64,000 nucleotides of DNA, from positions 310,001-374,000 of the forward strand of contig NZ_CP091036.1 of the NCBI RefSeq assembly GCF_021535135.1, read 5' to 3'. The position numbers and the translations under genes were made by a program. Within the stretch, counting starts at the first letter, position 1, and each line of letters begins with the position of its first letter. The notes under the pieces were generated by a model. It searched no databases and was not told where the DNA came from. It was given only the letters and a program-made list of their open reading frames with translations. Of this stretch, positions 19,503 through 28,649 are shown in pieces. The DNA is from Antarcticibacterium sp. 1MA-6-2. Lineage in GTDB: Bacteria > Bacteroidota > Bacteroidia > Flavobacteriales > Flavobacteriaceae.

Positions 19503-21194
19503 TTACTTTCTGAAAAAGGTTGCTTCATAGGTTGTGCTGTTTCCAACATTATCTGTTACTATTAACTTTAGTTTATTCTCAGTATCTGTTAAAACTCCGT
19601 CGCTGAATTTGTGGGTAAGGGTGTTGTTCTTATACTCATACTCCATCAGGATAAATTTACCGTTTGCAGTAGCCCGGTAACTTTTAACTCCCGAAAGGTC
19701 ATCAGAAATCTTTAAAACAAGAGTACTGTTGCCGGAGATCCATTGGCCATCTTTAAAATTTACCGGAGAAATGGATGGCGGCCGAACATCAGAGGCCAAA
19801 GTATACGTTCCAAAGGTCCTTATTCCTGTTGTAAACCTGTTATCCTTTTTAGTGGTTGAATTGTAGCTTGGCTTAGTTACGATAGCCAAGGCGGGCAATA
19901 AACATTTTTTCCAGGTCCTCAGGCCTGTATTTGCTTACATCAAAACCCAAAGTAATATTACTGTGTACAGGAGTTTCATCATTGTGTAAATAAATAGTGT
20001 CTCCCTTAAATTTGATGTCCAGGAAGGTATCTTCGTACAGGCTGTTTTTAGGAATATATACGTCTATTCCATTTTCTTCAACAGTAAAAGCCTGGTTAGC
20101 ATCTACAAAATATTCGGTCTTCAGGACCTTTTGTGCAGGAGGGTTCTCAATATTTTTTCCCTGGATTGGAATACGTATTAATCTTTCATTGCCTTCAAAG
20201 TCAGAAACTTTTATTGTGTACACATAATTCAGCTCATCCTGAATGTTAAGTATCCCGTTGTTCACCACATTATTATAGATGCTTAAAGGATTATTTCTTC
20301 CCATAAAGAGCCGGGTAATCCTACTGCTGTTTGAGATATAATACTGGTAGTCTATAAGCTGGTTAAGATGCCGGGATTCATCAAAGGAAAACCTGTCCAT
20401 CTTAATCTCGTAAACGGTATCTCCATTTAAATTAGAAACTATTTTATAAACTCCGTTATTATTTGCGGCCCCATCCTGTTTATCAACAGTAGAAATTCCG
20501 AAGCCAATATTGCCACAGGCATTAATCTGTTCTGTTTTAAAAGATCCATCTGGTAAAGGTATAAGCCGCACTCGCTGACGTTCTGCTGAACCATTTACAT
20601 GAGAGTCTTCTCCCAGGGCGTAAGCATATAAACTGTTTATAGTGGGCGGTTGTGTATCTTTAATATTTATACCAAATAATTTAGGGTTCATTGGGCGTTC
20701 CTCTGCATCCCTAATCTCAAAATGAAGATGAGGCCCACCGCTACCACTCCGGTATTTCCACTCAAAGCCACGAGTTCCCCTTTATTCACAGGAAGTACAC
20801 CTTCTTCGGGATAGATCTCAATTTCATAACTTTCCCTGGCGTATTGCTGCTTCTTGATGTAAGCTTCAATTTCCGGAGAAAATTCTTTTAAGTGACCGTA
20901 AACTGTGGTGTAGCCATTAGGATGTTGAATATAAAGAGCCTTTCCATAACCATAATGCTGGACGTTGATCCTGCTCACATAACCTTCAGCAGCTGCAACC
21001 ACATTTATCCCTTCCCGTTGCTGGGTTTTTATGTCGAGCCCACTGTGAAAGTGATTAGATCTTAGCTCTCCAAAAGTTCCCGAAAGAATGAGGCCCACAT
21101 CCAGAGGATGAGCAAAGTAATCTTTTGGTATCTGGGTTTGGGCGATAATGGTGAAAGGAAATAATAAGGTAATCAGGAAAAAAAACTTCTTCAT
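19503..21194 (-). CDS. M23-family metallopeptidase / LytM-domain protein (two lesions)
   Basis: Signal peptide MKKFFFLITLLFPFTIIAQT, then an M23 (lysostaphin-type) domain: HFHSGLDIKTQQREG (first zinc ligands), YVSRINVQHYGYGKALYI, YTTVYGHLKEF, and SGGPHLHFEIRD (last ligands) after repair. A C-terminal half of about 350 residues with Ig-like sequence follows. M23 enzymes cleave peptidoglycan cross-links or activate amidases, and the zinc ligands suggest activity. Lesions are ACTCCGGT at 20746-20753 for GCCGGT (+2) and GCTTAGT at 19871-19877 for GCCGGT (+1). Repair gives 562 residues. Divergent from the small coiled-coil gene before zapA. Confidence 0.9.
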
Positions 21195-21378
21195 TTTCTT
21201 TAATTAAGAGCAGGTTTTGAGGTGTGCAAATGTAATTAAATCTTTTTATCAAAAATAATACCCTGGCAGCCTGAGTAGTAGGAAAACTTGAACAGAATAT
21301 TGAAAATAGATTTAAAAGTATTGGGAAATTTCAGGCGGTATGTTAACTTTGTGGTAATAAGTAGCACGTTGAGCTTTT

Positions 21379-21669
21379 ATGAGTGATTTGACGGAAATAG
21401 TTGAGAGCCTTGAAAACAGAATAGGCAAGTTGCTTGGGAAGTATGAAGCTCTTAGGCAGGATCAACTTTCAATTCAGGAAGAATTGAAATCTGTTAAAAC
21501 CGAAAACGCCCGGTTAGAAGAAGAAGTTAGAAATTCTCAATACCAGGTGCAGACTTTAAAAGCAGCCAACGCGATGCTAGGCAGTAATGATTACAAGAAA
21601 GAGACTAAGCTCAAAATAAACAGCTTAATAAGAGAGATTGATCAATGTATTGTTCAATTATCAGAATAG
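21379..21669 (+). CDS. Small coiled-coil protein upstream of zapA
   Basis: A 96-residue, almost wholly alpha-helical coiled coil (EIVESLENRIGKLLGKYEAL, then LSIQEELKSVKTENARLEEE). A gene of this kind sits immediately upstream of zapA in many Bacteroidota and is sometimes likened to ZapB. A role in Z-ring organisation is inferred from position and shape only. It ends 8 bp before the zapA ATG, so probably one operon. Confidence 0.72.
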   Translation: MSDLTEIVESLENRIGKLLGKYEALRQDQLSIQEELKSVKTENARLEEEVRNSQYQVQTLKAANAMLGSNDYKKETKLKINSLIREIDQCIVQLSE

Positions 21670-21677
21670 GAAAATAA

Positions 21678-21970
21678 ATGTCGGACGCGCTTAAGATCAA
21701 ACTTTCAATTGCAGACAGGGTTTATCCCTTACAATAAAAGCCCATCAGGAAGAGGGGCTTCGTAAAGCTGCAAAAAAAATTGAGGCGATGATCAAGCAAT
21801 TTGAGCAAAGTTATGCCGTTAGGGATAAGCAGGATGTATTGGCGATGTGCGCCTTACAATTTGCAGCCCAAACAGAACAAAAAAGTTTAGATAATCAAAG
21901 CGAGGTGGAACTTGCAGGAGAAAAATTGAAATCACTCAATGATCTTCTTCAAAAACACCTGGCCACGTAA
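21678..21970 (+). CDS. zapA: Cell division protein ZapA (one frameshift)
   Basis: FtsZ-ring-associated protein that bundles FtsZ filaments. MSDALKIKLSIADRVYPL opens the globular domain and the C-terminal helix is rich in Gln/Glu. The frame breaks at the CCC run 21726-21728: one C is needed to restore RVYPLTIKAHQEEGLRKAA, giving 97 residues. This is a homopolymer-type error and not an RCCGGY site. Followed by the 6S-type RNA, an arrangement also seen in other phyla. Confidence 0.87.
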
Positions 21971-21989
21971 GTTCTTTAAATACACAAGG

Positions 21990-22162
21990 TTTACTGCCTG
22001 TATTAGTAATTTTTTTGATAAACTCAACACGGATTCTTTAAAGAGGGTGAGTTTAAGTTGTAAAAGCGTGCCGTCTTAGAGCGGATACTTGATCAGCTTG
22101 TTAGCCCTAAACCTGTTTTTAAGGAGTTTATACAAAATCGAAGCTAATACAGGCTTTTTTTT
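21990..22162 (+). ncRNA. ssrS: 6S RNA homologue (6S-Flavo type)
   Basis: The region begins and ends with an 11-bp perfect pair, GCCTGTATTAG (21996-22006) and CTAATACAGGC (22144-22154), followed by a run of T. Inside, AAACTCA / TGAGTTT can form a second stem. A long rod closed by its ends, about 170 nt, lying between zapA and rny, is what is known for flavobacterial 6S RNA, which binds RNA polymerase holoenzyme. The call rests on position and fold; I could not run a covariance model. The base string CTTAG at 22070-22074 may mark another corrupted motif. Confidence 0.75.
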
Positions 22163-22180
22163 TACATCTAATTTTAATCT

Positions 22181-23753
22181 ATGGAAACAACTACTATTAT
22201 AATTCTTATTTCTGCTTTAATTGTTGGTCTTGCGATAGGCTTTGCAATAGCAAAGGTTCTTGAAAAGAACAATGCTTCAAAGGTGGTACAAAGAGCCAAG
22301 AAATCGGCCGCCGCTATTCTTAAAGAAGCAAAGACTGAAGCAGAAAGTACTAAGAAGGACAAGATCCTTCAGGCCAAGGAAAAATTTATTGAACTTAAAG
22401 CTGAACACGAAAAGGTTATTCTTTCCAGGGATAAGAAAATTGGAGAAGCAGAAAAGCGGGTGAGGGATAAAGAATCACAGGTTTCAAGTGAACTGGCCAG
22501 AAATAAAAATCTTAATAAAGAGCTGGAAGATAAGATCCAGGACTATGATGCGAGAACAGAATTTCTGGACAAGAAGCAACAGGAAGTTGACAAACTGCAC
22601 CACAGTAAGATCCAACAGCTGGAGGTTATTTCAGGACTTTCAGCAGAGGAGGCAAAAGCACAGCTTACAGATTCTCTTAAAGATTCAGCAAGGGCAGATG
22701 CTATGTCATTGATCCAGGATACTATTGAAGAAGCTAAATTAACAGCACAGCAGGAGGCGAAAAAGATCATTATTAATACGATCCAGCGAATTGGAACGGA
22801 AGAGGCTATAGATAACTGTGTATCTGTTTTTAACCTTGAAAGTGATGATGTAAAAGGAAGAATTATTGGACGGGAAGGAAGAAATATTCGTGCTATTGAA
22901 GCAGCGACTAAGTGTAGAAATTATTGTAGATGATACCCCTGAGGCAATTATACTTTCCTGCTTTGATACCGTAAGAAGAGAAGTTGCACGCCTTTCCCTT
23001 CACAAACTTGTTACCGACGGAAGGATTCACCCTGCAAGAATTGAGGAAGTGGTCAAAAAGACGAGGAAACAGATTGATGAGGAAATTATTGACATAGGAA
23101 AAAGGACTGTAATTGATCTTGGAATTCATGGATTGCATCCTGAATTAATTAAAACTGTGGGTAGAATGAAGTACCGTTCTTCTTATGGTCAAAATCTGCT
23201 ACAACACTCCAGAGAGGTTGCCAAACTTTGCGGGGTAATGGCTGCGGAACTTGGCTTAAACCCGAAACTGGCGAAAAGAGCAGGACTGTTGCACGATATA
23301 GGAAAAGTGCCGGACACAGAAACTGAAGTTCCTCACGCTATTCTTGGAATGCAATGGGCTGAAAAATATGGGGAAAAACCTGAAGTATGTAATGCTATTG
23401 GAGCTCACCACGACGAGATAGAAATGAATTCCCTGCTTTCTCCTATTGTACAGGTTTGTGATGCAATAAGCGGTGCAAGACCGGGAGCAAGACGCCAGGT
23501 ACTGGATTCATACATCCAGAGATTAAAAGATCTTGAAGATATCGCCTTTGGTTTTGGTGGAGTGAAAAAAGCTTATGCTATCCAGGCGGGTAGAGAACTA
23601 CGGGTTATCGTGGAGAGCGAAAAAGTGACTGACGATAAAGCGGCAAATCTATCTTTTGAAATTTCTCAAAAGATCCAAACCGATATGACTTACCCAGGCC
23701 AGGTGAAGGTTACTGTTATAAGGGAGACAAGGGCTGTGAACATTGCGAAATAA
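22181..23753 (+). CDS. rny: Ribonuclease Y (one lesion)
   Basis: Membrane-anchored endoribonuclease for mRNA turnover. It has an N-terminal membrane helix ([19 protein letters not shown], residues 5-23), a long coiled coil to about residue 200, a KH domain ([21 protein letters not shown]) and an HD domain with metal ligands ([10 protein letters not shown] and AIGAHHDE). The frame breaks at 22907-22913, where ACTAAGT replaces ACCGGT in the KH domain ([18 protein letters not shown]), a +1 shift. Repair gives 523 residues, the usual length. Presumed sequence error. Confidence 0.95.
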
Positions 23754-23787
23754 TTGATTTTTACTTTGCGAGTAAAGTGTTTGGAGT

Positions 23788-23878
23788 CAAGAGACAAGAA
23801 ACAAGAAACAAGAAACAAGAGACAAGAACCAAGAGTCAAGAGACAAGAACCAAGAACCAAGAAGTAAGAGAGAAGAGA
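23788..23878. repeat. Degenerate heptamer tandem repeat (AAGARNC type), second copy
   Basis: About twelve in-phase copies of a seven-base unit (AAGAGAC, AAGAAAC, AAGAACC, AAGAGTC), 30 bp after rny. Same unit and same strand as the array at 19321-19386. Confidence 0.8.
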
Positions 23879-23918
23879 AGGTTCTTTTTTTCCTGAATTT
23901 TATGGAAATTACAGATAA

Positions 23919-23958
23919 TGAAAAGCCTCTGATATATTTTATAATCAGAGGCTTTTCA
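23919..23958. terminator. Long perfect hairpin terminator between rny and the aldo/keto reductase
   Basis: 15-bp perfect stem TGAAAAGCCTCTGAT / ATCAGAGGCTTTTCA with a 10-base loop; the A and T runs at its ends let it work in both directions for these convergent genes. Confidence 0.8.
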
Positions 23959-24001
23959 ATTTTAAAATATTAAACATAAGTTGGTCTATGACAAAGCCCA
24001 C

Positions 24002-24934
24002 CTACTTTTTCTCATCATAGATATCTTCATAGGAATTTCCAGGAGTGACAAAGAATTCCCCGGTAACATATCGAAAATGTTTGTTCAGTTTAGTGATCTT
24101 TTCCAGATCTTCTTTGTCCAACTTAATCTCACTACTTTTCAGGTTTTCTTCTATTCTACCGGGATTAGTAGATTTTGGAATAACGGCTGTATCCCGGGTG
24201 AGATGCCACGAAATTAAAATTTGGTAAGCAGAGGCCTGGTGTTTTTCTGCTATCTCTATTATTACCTCATTTTCCAAAAGGGAGGGCTCGTTGGAAGCTT
24301 TCATTCCTTCAGGCCTGTCACCACTTCCCAAAGGGGAATATCCTGTCAAATGGATATTATTTTGTTTACAAAATTCCAGTAATTCCTGTTGCTGTAAATA
24401 AGGATGAAGTTCTACCTGGTTCAATTCAGGATTCTCATTACTTTCAGCCATTAAATCCTGTAATTTTTTTCTGCTGAAATTTGAAACTCCAATATGTTTT
24501 ACCAGTCCCTGCTCCTTTGCTTCCCGCAACATTTTCCAGGTATCAAGAATTGGAGCTTCCTCAAGGGAAAGATAATCCTCATCTTTCTTTGGAGAAGCAA
24601 CATCAGGTTTAAATGCCACTGGCCAATGAATAAGGTATAGATCCAGGTAATCCAGCTCAAGATCTGTTAAGGTTTGTTTTAATGCAGGTATAACATCTTC
24701 TTTTTTATGTGCATTATTCCATAGTTTAGAAGTTACCCATACCTCCTCGCGTTTAATTTTTCCTTCTTTGAAAATCTCAGAAAATGCTTCGCCAATTTCG
24801 GCCTCGTTACCGTAGGTTGCTGCACAGTCTATATGACGATAGCCACTCTTAATTGCTGCTTTCACAGCTCTTCCCACTTCACCTTTTCCAGATTTCCAGG
24901 TGCCCAGGCCAATTGCTAAGCATCTCATCACCAT
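24002..24934 (-). CDS. Aldo/keto reductase
   Basis: NADPH-dependent reductase of aldehydes and ketones on a TIM barrel. The catalytic tetrad is visible: Asp and Tyr in HIDCAATYGNEAEIG (about residues 36-50), Lys in VWVTSKLWN, and His in DLYLIHWPVAF. The C-terminal NADP-binding motif is AVIPKSTNPGRIEENL. At 310 residues it has family length and is intact. The substrate is not predictable from sequence. A bidirectional terminator separates it from rny. Confidence 0.92.
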   Translation of the reverse strand: MVMRCLAIGLGTWKSGKGEVGRAVKAAIKSGYRHIDCAATYGNEAEIGEAFSEIFKEGKIKREEVWVTSKLWNNAHKKEDVIPALKQTLTDLELDYLDLYLIHWPVAFKPDVASPKKDEDYLSLEEAPILDTWKMLREAKEQGLVKHIGVSNFSRKKLQDLMAESNENPELNQVELHPYLQQQELLEFCKQNNIHLTGYSPLGSGDRPEGMKASNEPSLLENEVIIEIAEKHQASAYQILISWHLTRDTAVIPKSTNPGRIEENLKSSEIKLDKEDLEKITKLNKHFRYVTGEFFVTPGNSYEDIYDEKK

Positions 24935-25027
24935 TTCTAAATTTTAATGTTTTCATAGTTGCAATTTTTCCTTAAGATAACAACCGCATAGTGTCTTCAA
25001 AAGCAGAAAGAGGGATTTAGCACAACT

Positions 25028-25931
25028 TTAATATTTGCTTCGGGGATGATAACTGGTGATGACTTTTCTCAAGTGCGTTTTGTCTACGTGCATGTAAATT
25101 TCGGTAGTAGTTATGCTCTCGTGTCCCAACATTTGCTGAATTGCCCGAAGATCGGCTCCATTTTCCAGTAAGTGAGTTGCAAAAGAGTGCCTAAAGGTAT
25201 GAGGACTAATTTTCTTATTTATTCCTGCTGAAGTGGCTAAATTTTTTACAATTGTAAAAATCATTGCCCGGGTTAGCATTTTGCCCCTGCGGTTGAGAAA
25301 TACAATATCTGTATAAGAATTTTGTACAGGGACAATAGACTAAGCTATTTTCTACATATATATTGATGTAATCCTGGGTGACTTTTCCAATAGGTACAAA
25401 TCGATCTTTTTCACCTTTTCCTGTAACTTTTATAAATCCATCATTAAAATAGAGATCGCTAAGCCGGAGATTTATTATTTCTGAAACCCGTAATCCGCAA
25501 CCATACAAAGTTTCTATTATGGCTTTATTTCGTTCCCCCTCATTTTTTGAAAGATCCACACTGTCTATTAAATGGTCTATTTCCTGTAAGGATAAGGTAT
25601 CGGGCAATTTTCTACCTATTTTGGGAGATTCTATTAAATCCATAGGGTTAGTATCACGGTAACCTTCAAAAACCAGGTAACTAAAAAAACTTTTTAAGCC
25701 TGATATAATTCGTGACTGCGATCTTGCGTTAACTAATTTGGCAAGTTCATATATAAATTGTTGTAAGGTTTCTTTAGAAATTTTTGTAGGAGAAACCGAT
25801 AACTGATTTGTGTCTAAATAGTTAATAAGTTTTTGAATGTCAAGCGAATAATTTTCTACTGAATTATCTGCTAAACCTCGTTCTACAAGTAAATAATCCC
25901 GAAAATCCCTAAGTGCCTGATTCCAATTCAT
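25028..25931 (-). CDS. xerD: Tyrosine recombinase XerD (one lesion)
   Basis: Resolves chromosome dimers at dif with XerC-like partners. It has a SAM-like N-terminal domain ([19 protein letters not shown]) and a catalytic domain with Arg in [16 protein letters not shown], the [19 protein letters not shown] box, the [12 protein letters not shown] stretch and the nucleophile Tyr before MHV. The frame breaks at 25339-25345, where ACTAAGC replaces ACCGGC on the plus strand (+1). Repair restores [16 protein letters not shown] and gives 300 residues. Start at ATG 25931; longer upstream starts add unconserved residues. No mobile element is attached, which favours a housekeeping Xer protein. Confidence 0.9.
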
Positions 25932-26011
25932 ATAGTAGGTTATTAACAAAAGAGGTTTGAGTATTAGTATTACTTTAGGTTTAAGTAACACTTTCTTAAC
26001 ACCAGTAAGCC

Positions 26012-26019
26012 TACATTTG
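26012..26019 (+). promoter_or_regulatory. Probable -7 element upstream of the first beta-barrel gene
   Basis: TACATTTG fits TAnnTTTG and lies 25 bp before the ATG at 26045; no clear -33 TTG at standard spacing. Confidence 0.45.
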
Positions 26020-26044
26020 TTCTCAACTTTAAAATCAGAAAGAT

Positions 26045-26674
26045 ATGAAAAAGTCAATTTTATTCGTTGCTCTTGCAATATTTGGATTTACCAATATGAA
26101 GGCACAGGAATTTGTTATGTTTGGAGCTAAAGGAGGTGTGAATTTTTCAACATTTTCAGGAGATGGAGTAAATGCCTGGAATGACCCTTCCGGAAGAACA
26201 TCCTTTCATTTAGGTCTTGTTGCTGAAATTCCCATGAGTGAAAGATTCTCAATTCAACCAGAGGTTCTATACTCAGGGCAGGGTTATGATATTGCCAGCA
26301 GGGAAGATGCAAATGATGTGGAGTACCAGTTAGACTATATCCAGGTTCCTGTTATAGCTAAAGTCTATGTATTTGAAGGTCTTGCTCTGGAAGCAGGTCC
26401 CCAAATAGGATTTTTAGTTAACAGCAGAATAGATGCGAATCCTTCTTCAGTAAATGATGAAAATTCTATTCCTTTGGATGAAGAACAGTTTAATAGCGTT
26501 GACTATGGAGTAGTACTTGGTGCTTCTTACAAATTCCGTGGTGGATTCTTTGTTAATGGAAGATATAACATAGGTTTAAACCAAATCTATGATGATAGTA
26601 TTTCCAACAATCTTTTTTCAGAAGCTGATGCTAAACATTCAGTTATTCAGGCTGGGATAGGATTTATGTTCTAA
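26045..26674 (+). CDS. Outer membrane beta-barrel protein (porin-family, OMP_b-brl_2 type)
   Basis: Signal peptide MKKSILFVALAIFGFTNMKAQ, then alternating beta strands with FGAKGGVNFSTFSG, FSIQPEVLYSGQGYD, LEAGPQIGFLVNS and a terminal aromatic residue (GIGFMF), as expected for a barrel recognised by BAM. 209 residues, probably an eight-strand barrel. Function unknown. First of three barrel genes in a row; the second (26798) is a close paralogue by pattern. Followed by a strong terminator. Confidence 0.88.
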   Translation: MKKSILFVALAIFGFTNMKAQEFVMFGAKGGVNFSTFSGDGVNAWNDPSGRTSFHLGLVAEIPMSERFSIQPEVLYSGQGYDIASREDANDVEYQLDYIQVPVIAKVYVFEGLALEAGPQIGFLVNSRIDANPSSVNDENSIPLDEEQFNSVDYGVVLGASYKFRGGFFVNGRYNIGLNQIYDDSISNNLFSEADAKHSVIQAGIGFMF

Positions 26675-26697
26675 AGATAATTGAACTTATAAACAAG

Positions 26698-26729
26698 AAA
26701 GGTGTAAGATTAGTCTTACACCTTTTTTT
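26698..26729 (+). terminator. Rho-independent terminator after the first beta-barrel gene
   Basis: Perfect stem AAAGGTGTAAGA / TCTTACACCTTT with a four-base loop, then a T run. Confidence 0.88.
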
Positions 26730-26797
26730 ATTTGCCTCTTTCAAAGGATTGAACTATTTCATAGATTAGGTCTCACAATCAGGTAATTAGGGTGAAT

Positions 26798-27395
26798 ATG
26801 AAAAAACTATTGTTAGTGGCATTTTTATTCCTGTCTATTACTTCATCCCAGGCACAAGAATTTAATTGGGGCGCAACAGCAGGTATTAATTTGCTACTGT
26901 AAGCGGGAAAGATTTAAATACGGGCCAGGAATTTAATAACATTGATCCCCGAACAGGTTTTCATATTGGATTTGTTTCGGAACTCTTACTGGGAGGAAAA
27001 CTTTTTATAGCGCCGGAGCTACTGTATTCCTCTCAAGGTGCTACAGGAGACGAGATGGAGCTTAAATTAAATTACCTTCAAATCCCTGTAATGGGTAGAT
27101 ACTATTTTATTAAAAGTTTAAATGTGGAAATAGGTCCGCAGTTGGGAATTTTGCTTGGTTCTTCGGGTGAGATAAAAAATTCCCCGGTTTCCAATGATGA
27201 TTTTGAAAACATTGATCTTTTAATTGCTTTTGGAGTAGGATACAAATTGTCCAACCTAGGTTTTTTGTGAGAGGCAGATATTTTTTAGGATCTAATGTAG
27301 CCAAAGGAAGATTAAGTGGAATTACCGGAGATGAAATTATTGAGGTTGAGTATTTTAATAAAGTAGGCTAATTATCCTTAGGTTATATGTTCTAA
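26798..27395 (+). CDS. Outer membrane beta-barrel protein, paralogue (two or three lesions)
   Basis: Signal peptide MKKLLLVAFLFLSITSSQAQ followed by barrel strands parallel to the upstream gene (GFHIGFVSELLLGGKLFIAP, LNYLQIPVMGRYYF, VEIGPQLGILLG) and the C-terminal LSLGYMF. Lesions are one T missing from the run at 26890-26892 (homopolymer), ACCTAGGT at 27254-27261 for ACCGGT (+2), and probably GCTAAT at 27367-27372 for GCCGGT, which creates an in-frame TAA. The repaired length is 198 residues. A true pseudogene cannot be excluded here because the protein is not essential, but the lesions match the window-wide pattern. Confidence 0.75.
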
Positions 27396-27570
27396 GCTTT
27401 ATTCATTTATACAAGGTAATTTTATAATTTTAGTGGTAGATCCTACTTCGTTTATCCCACACACAAACTGACTTAAAGAACCAAAACGGGTGATTTTTAA
27501 GACAGAATCCTGTAATACTTCTACTACAGAAATTAAGTTGCTATAAACCAATGTTTTAACAAAATATTTA

Positions 27571-27578
27571 TATATTTG
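27571..27578 (+). promoter_or_regulatory. Probable -7 element upstream of the third beta-barrel gene
   Basis: TATATTTG fits TAnnTTTG, 23 bp before the ATG at 27602. Confidence 0.45.
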
Positions 27579-27601
27579 GTTAAACAACTAAAACCACAAA
27601 C

Positions 27602-28093
27602 ATGAAAAAATTAATTTTATTAGTAGTGTTGGCAGTTATGGGATTTACTTCTTCATACGGCCAGGGAAATTTTCGTTTAGGAGTAAACGCAGGTCTGCCT
27701 ATAGGAGATGCAGCTGATTTAACTACATTTCAATTAGGAGCAGATGTTGCTTATATGCTGAGTTTAGCAGATGTGGCGGCCGTAGGTCCTATGGTTGGAT
27801 ATTCGCATTTTTTTGGAGACTCTGGTGAGGAAGGTGATTTTGAATGGGAAGTTGATGATGTGCAATTTGTTCCAATTGCAGCATCTGGTAGATTTAATCT
27901 ACTTTCTTTAGCCCTGGGATTGGATCTTGGTTATGCTGTTGGATTAAACGACGGAAATGACGGGGGATTTTACTATAGACCCCAGGTAGGTTTTAATTTA
28001 GGGCCAGTAGGTTTAATTGCCTCATATCAGGGAATTAGTATGGATGGAGGAAGTATTTCCTCTGTTAACCTGGGAGTGGAATTTGGTTTATAA
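27602..28093 (+). CDS. Outer membrane beta-barrel protein (third of cluster)
   Basis: Signal peptide MKKLILLVVLAVMGFTSSYGQ, then glycine-rich amphipathic strands (NFRLGVNAGLPIGDAADL, VGPMVGYSHFFGD, LGLDLGYAVGLND) ending SVNLGVEFGL with a hydrophobic C-terminal residue. 163 residues, about eight strands. No specific function. Own promoter and terminator, so transcribed separately from its two neighbours. Intact. Confidence 0.83.
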   Translation: MKKLILLVVLAVMGFTSSYGQGNFRLGVNAGLPIGDAADLTTFQLGADVAYMLSLADVAAVGPMVGYSHFFGDSGEEGDFEWEVDDVQFVPIAASGRFNLLSLALGLDLGYAVGLNDGNDGGFYYRPQVGFNLGPVGLIASYQGISMDGGSISSVNLGVEFGL

Positions 28094-28115
28094 CTAATTA
28101 TTAATGACATATTTG

Positions 28116-28142
28116 AAGCAGGAGAAATCCTGCTTTTTTTAT
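28116..28142 (+). terminator. Rho-independent terminator after the third beta-barrel gene
   Basis: Perfect stem AAGCAGGA / TCCTGCTT with a GAAA loop, then T-rich sequence. Confidence 0.87.
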
Positions 28143-28227
28143 TTCTGAAAATTTTCAGTAATATATTTAAGATGTAGAGTGGTAACAGGGAATACTGTTT
28201 AATTCTAAATTTTAATATCTTTAGCTT

Positions 28228-28647
28228 ATGAGAATATTAATAATAAATGGACCTAATTTAAATTTGTTAGGTAGGCGGGAGCCGGAAACTTACGGGAAAG
28301 AAAGCTTTGAAGATTATTTTTCTAAACTTCAGTCTAAATTTAGAGCAGTGGAACTTTCCTATTACCAAAGTAATATAGAGGGCGAACTCATTAGCCGCAT
28401 ACAGGAGGCAGATAAAAATTTTGATGGAATCGTATTAAATGCCGCAGCTTACACTCACACTTCCATTGGTATTGGTGATGCCGTCAAAGCAATTTCTACA
28501 CCTGTGGTAGAGGTGCATATTTCAAACACTTTTGCTCGCGAAGCTTTCCGTCATAAATCATTTCTATCAGCTCACGCAAAAGGCGTTGTTTTAGGATTTG
28601 GCCTTCAAAGTTATGACCTGGCAATTTCCAGTTTCCTTAAAGACTAA
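28228..28647 (+). CDS. aroQ: Type II 3-dehydroquinate dehydratase
   Basis: Third step of the shikimate pathway. The 139-residue protein carries IINGPNLNLLGRREPETYG at the N-terminus (active-site Arg and Tyr), NAAAYTHTSIGIGDA, and EVHISNTFAREAFRHKSF with the catalytic His. Full family length and intact. It ends 2 bp before the PP-loop gene, indicating an operon. Confidence 0.96.
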   Translation: MRILIINGPNLNLLGRREPETYGKESFEDYFSKLQSKFRAVELSYYQSNIEGELISRIQEADKNFDGIVLNAAAYTHTSIGIGDAVKAISTPVVEVHISNTFAREAFRHKSFLSAHAKGVVLGFGLQSYDLAISSFLKD

Positions 28648-28649
28648 TA

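Noticed and set aside
25028..25931. Integrase of a genomic island or phage
   Set aside because: The protein matches housekeeping XerD and no attachment sites, cargo or tRNA are near.
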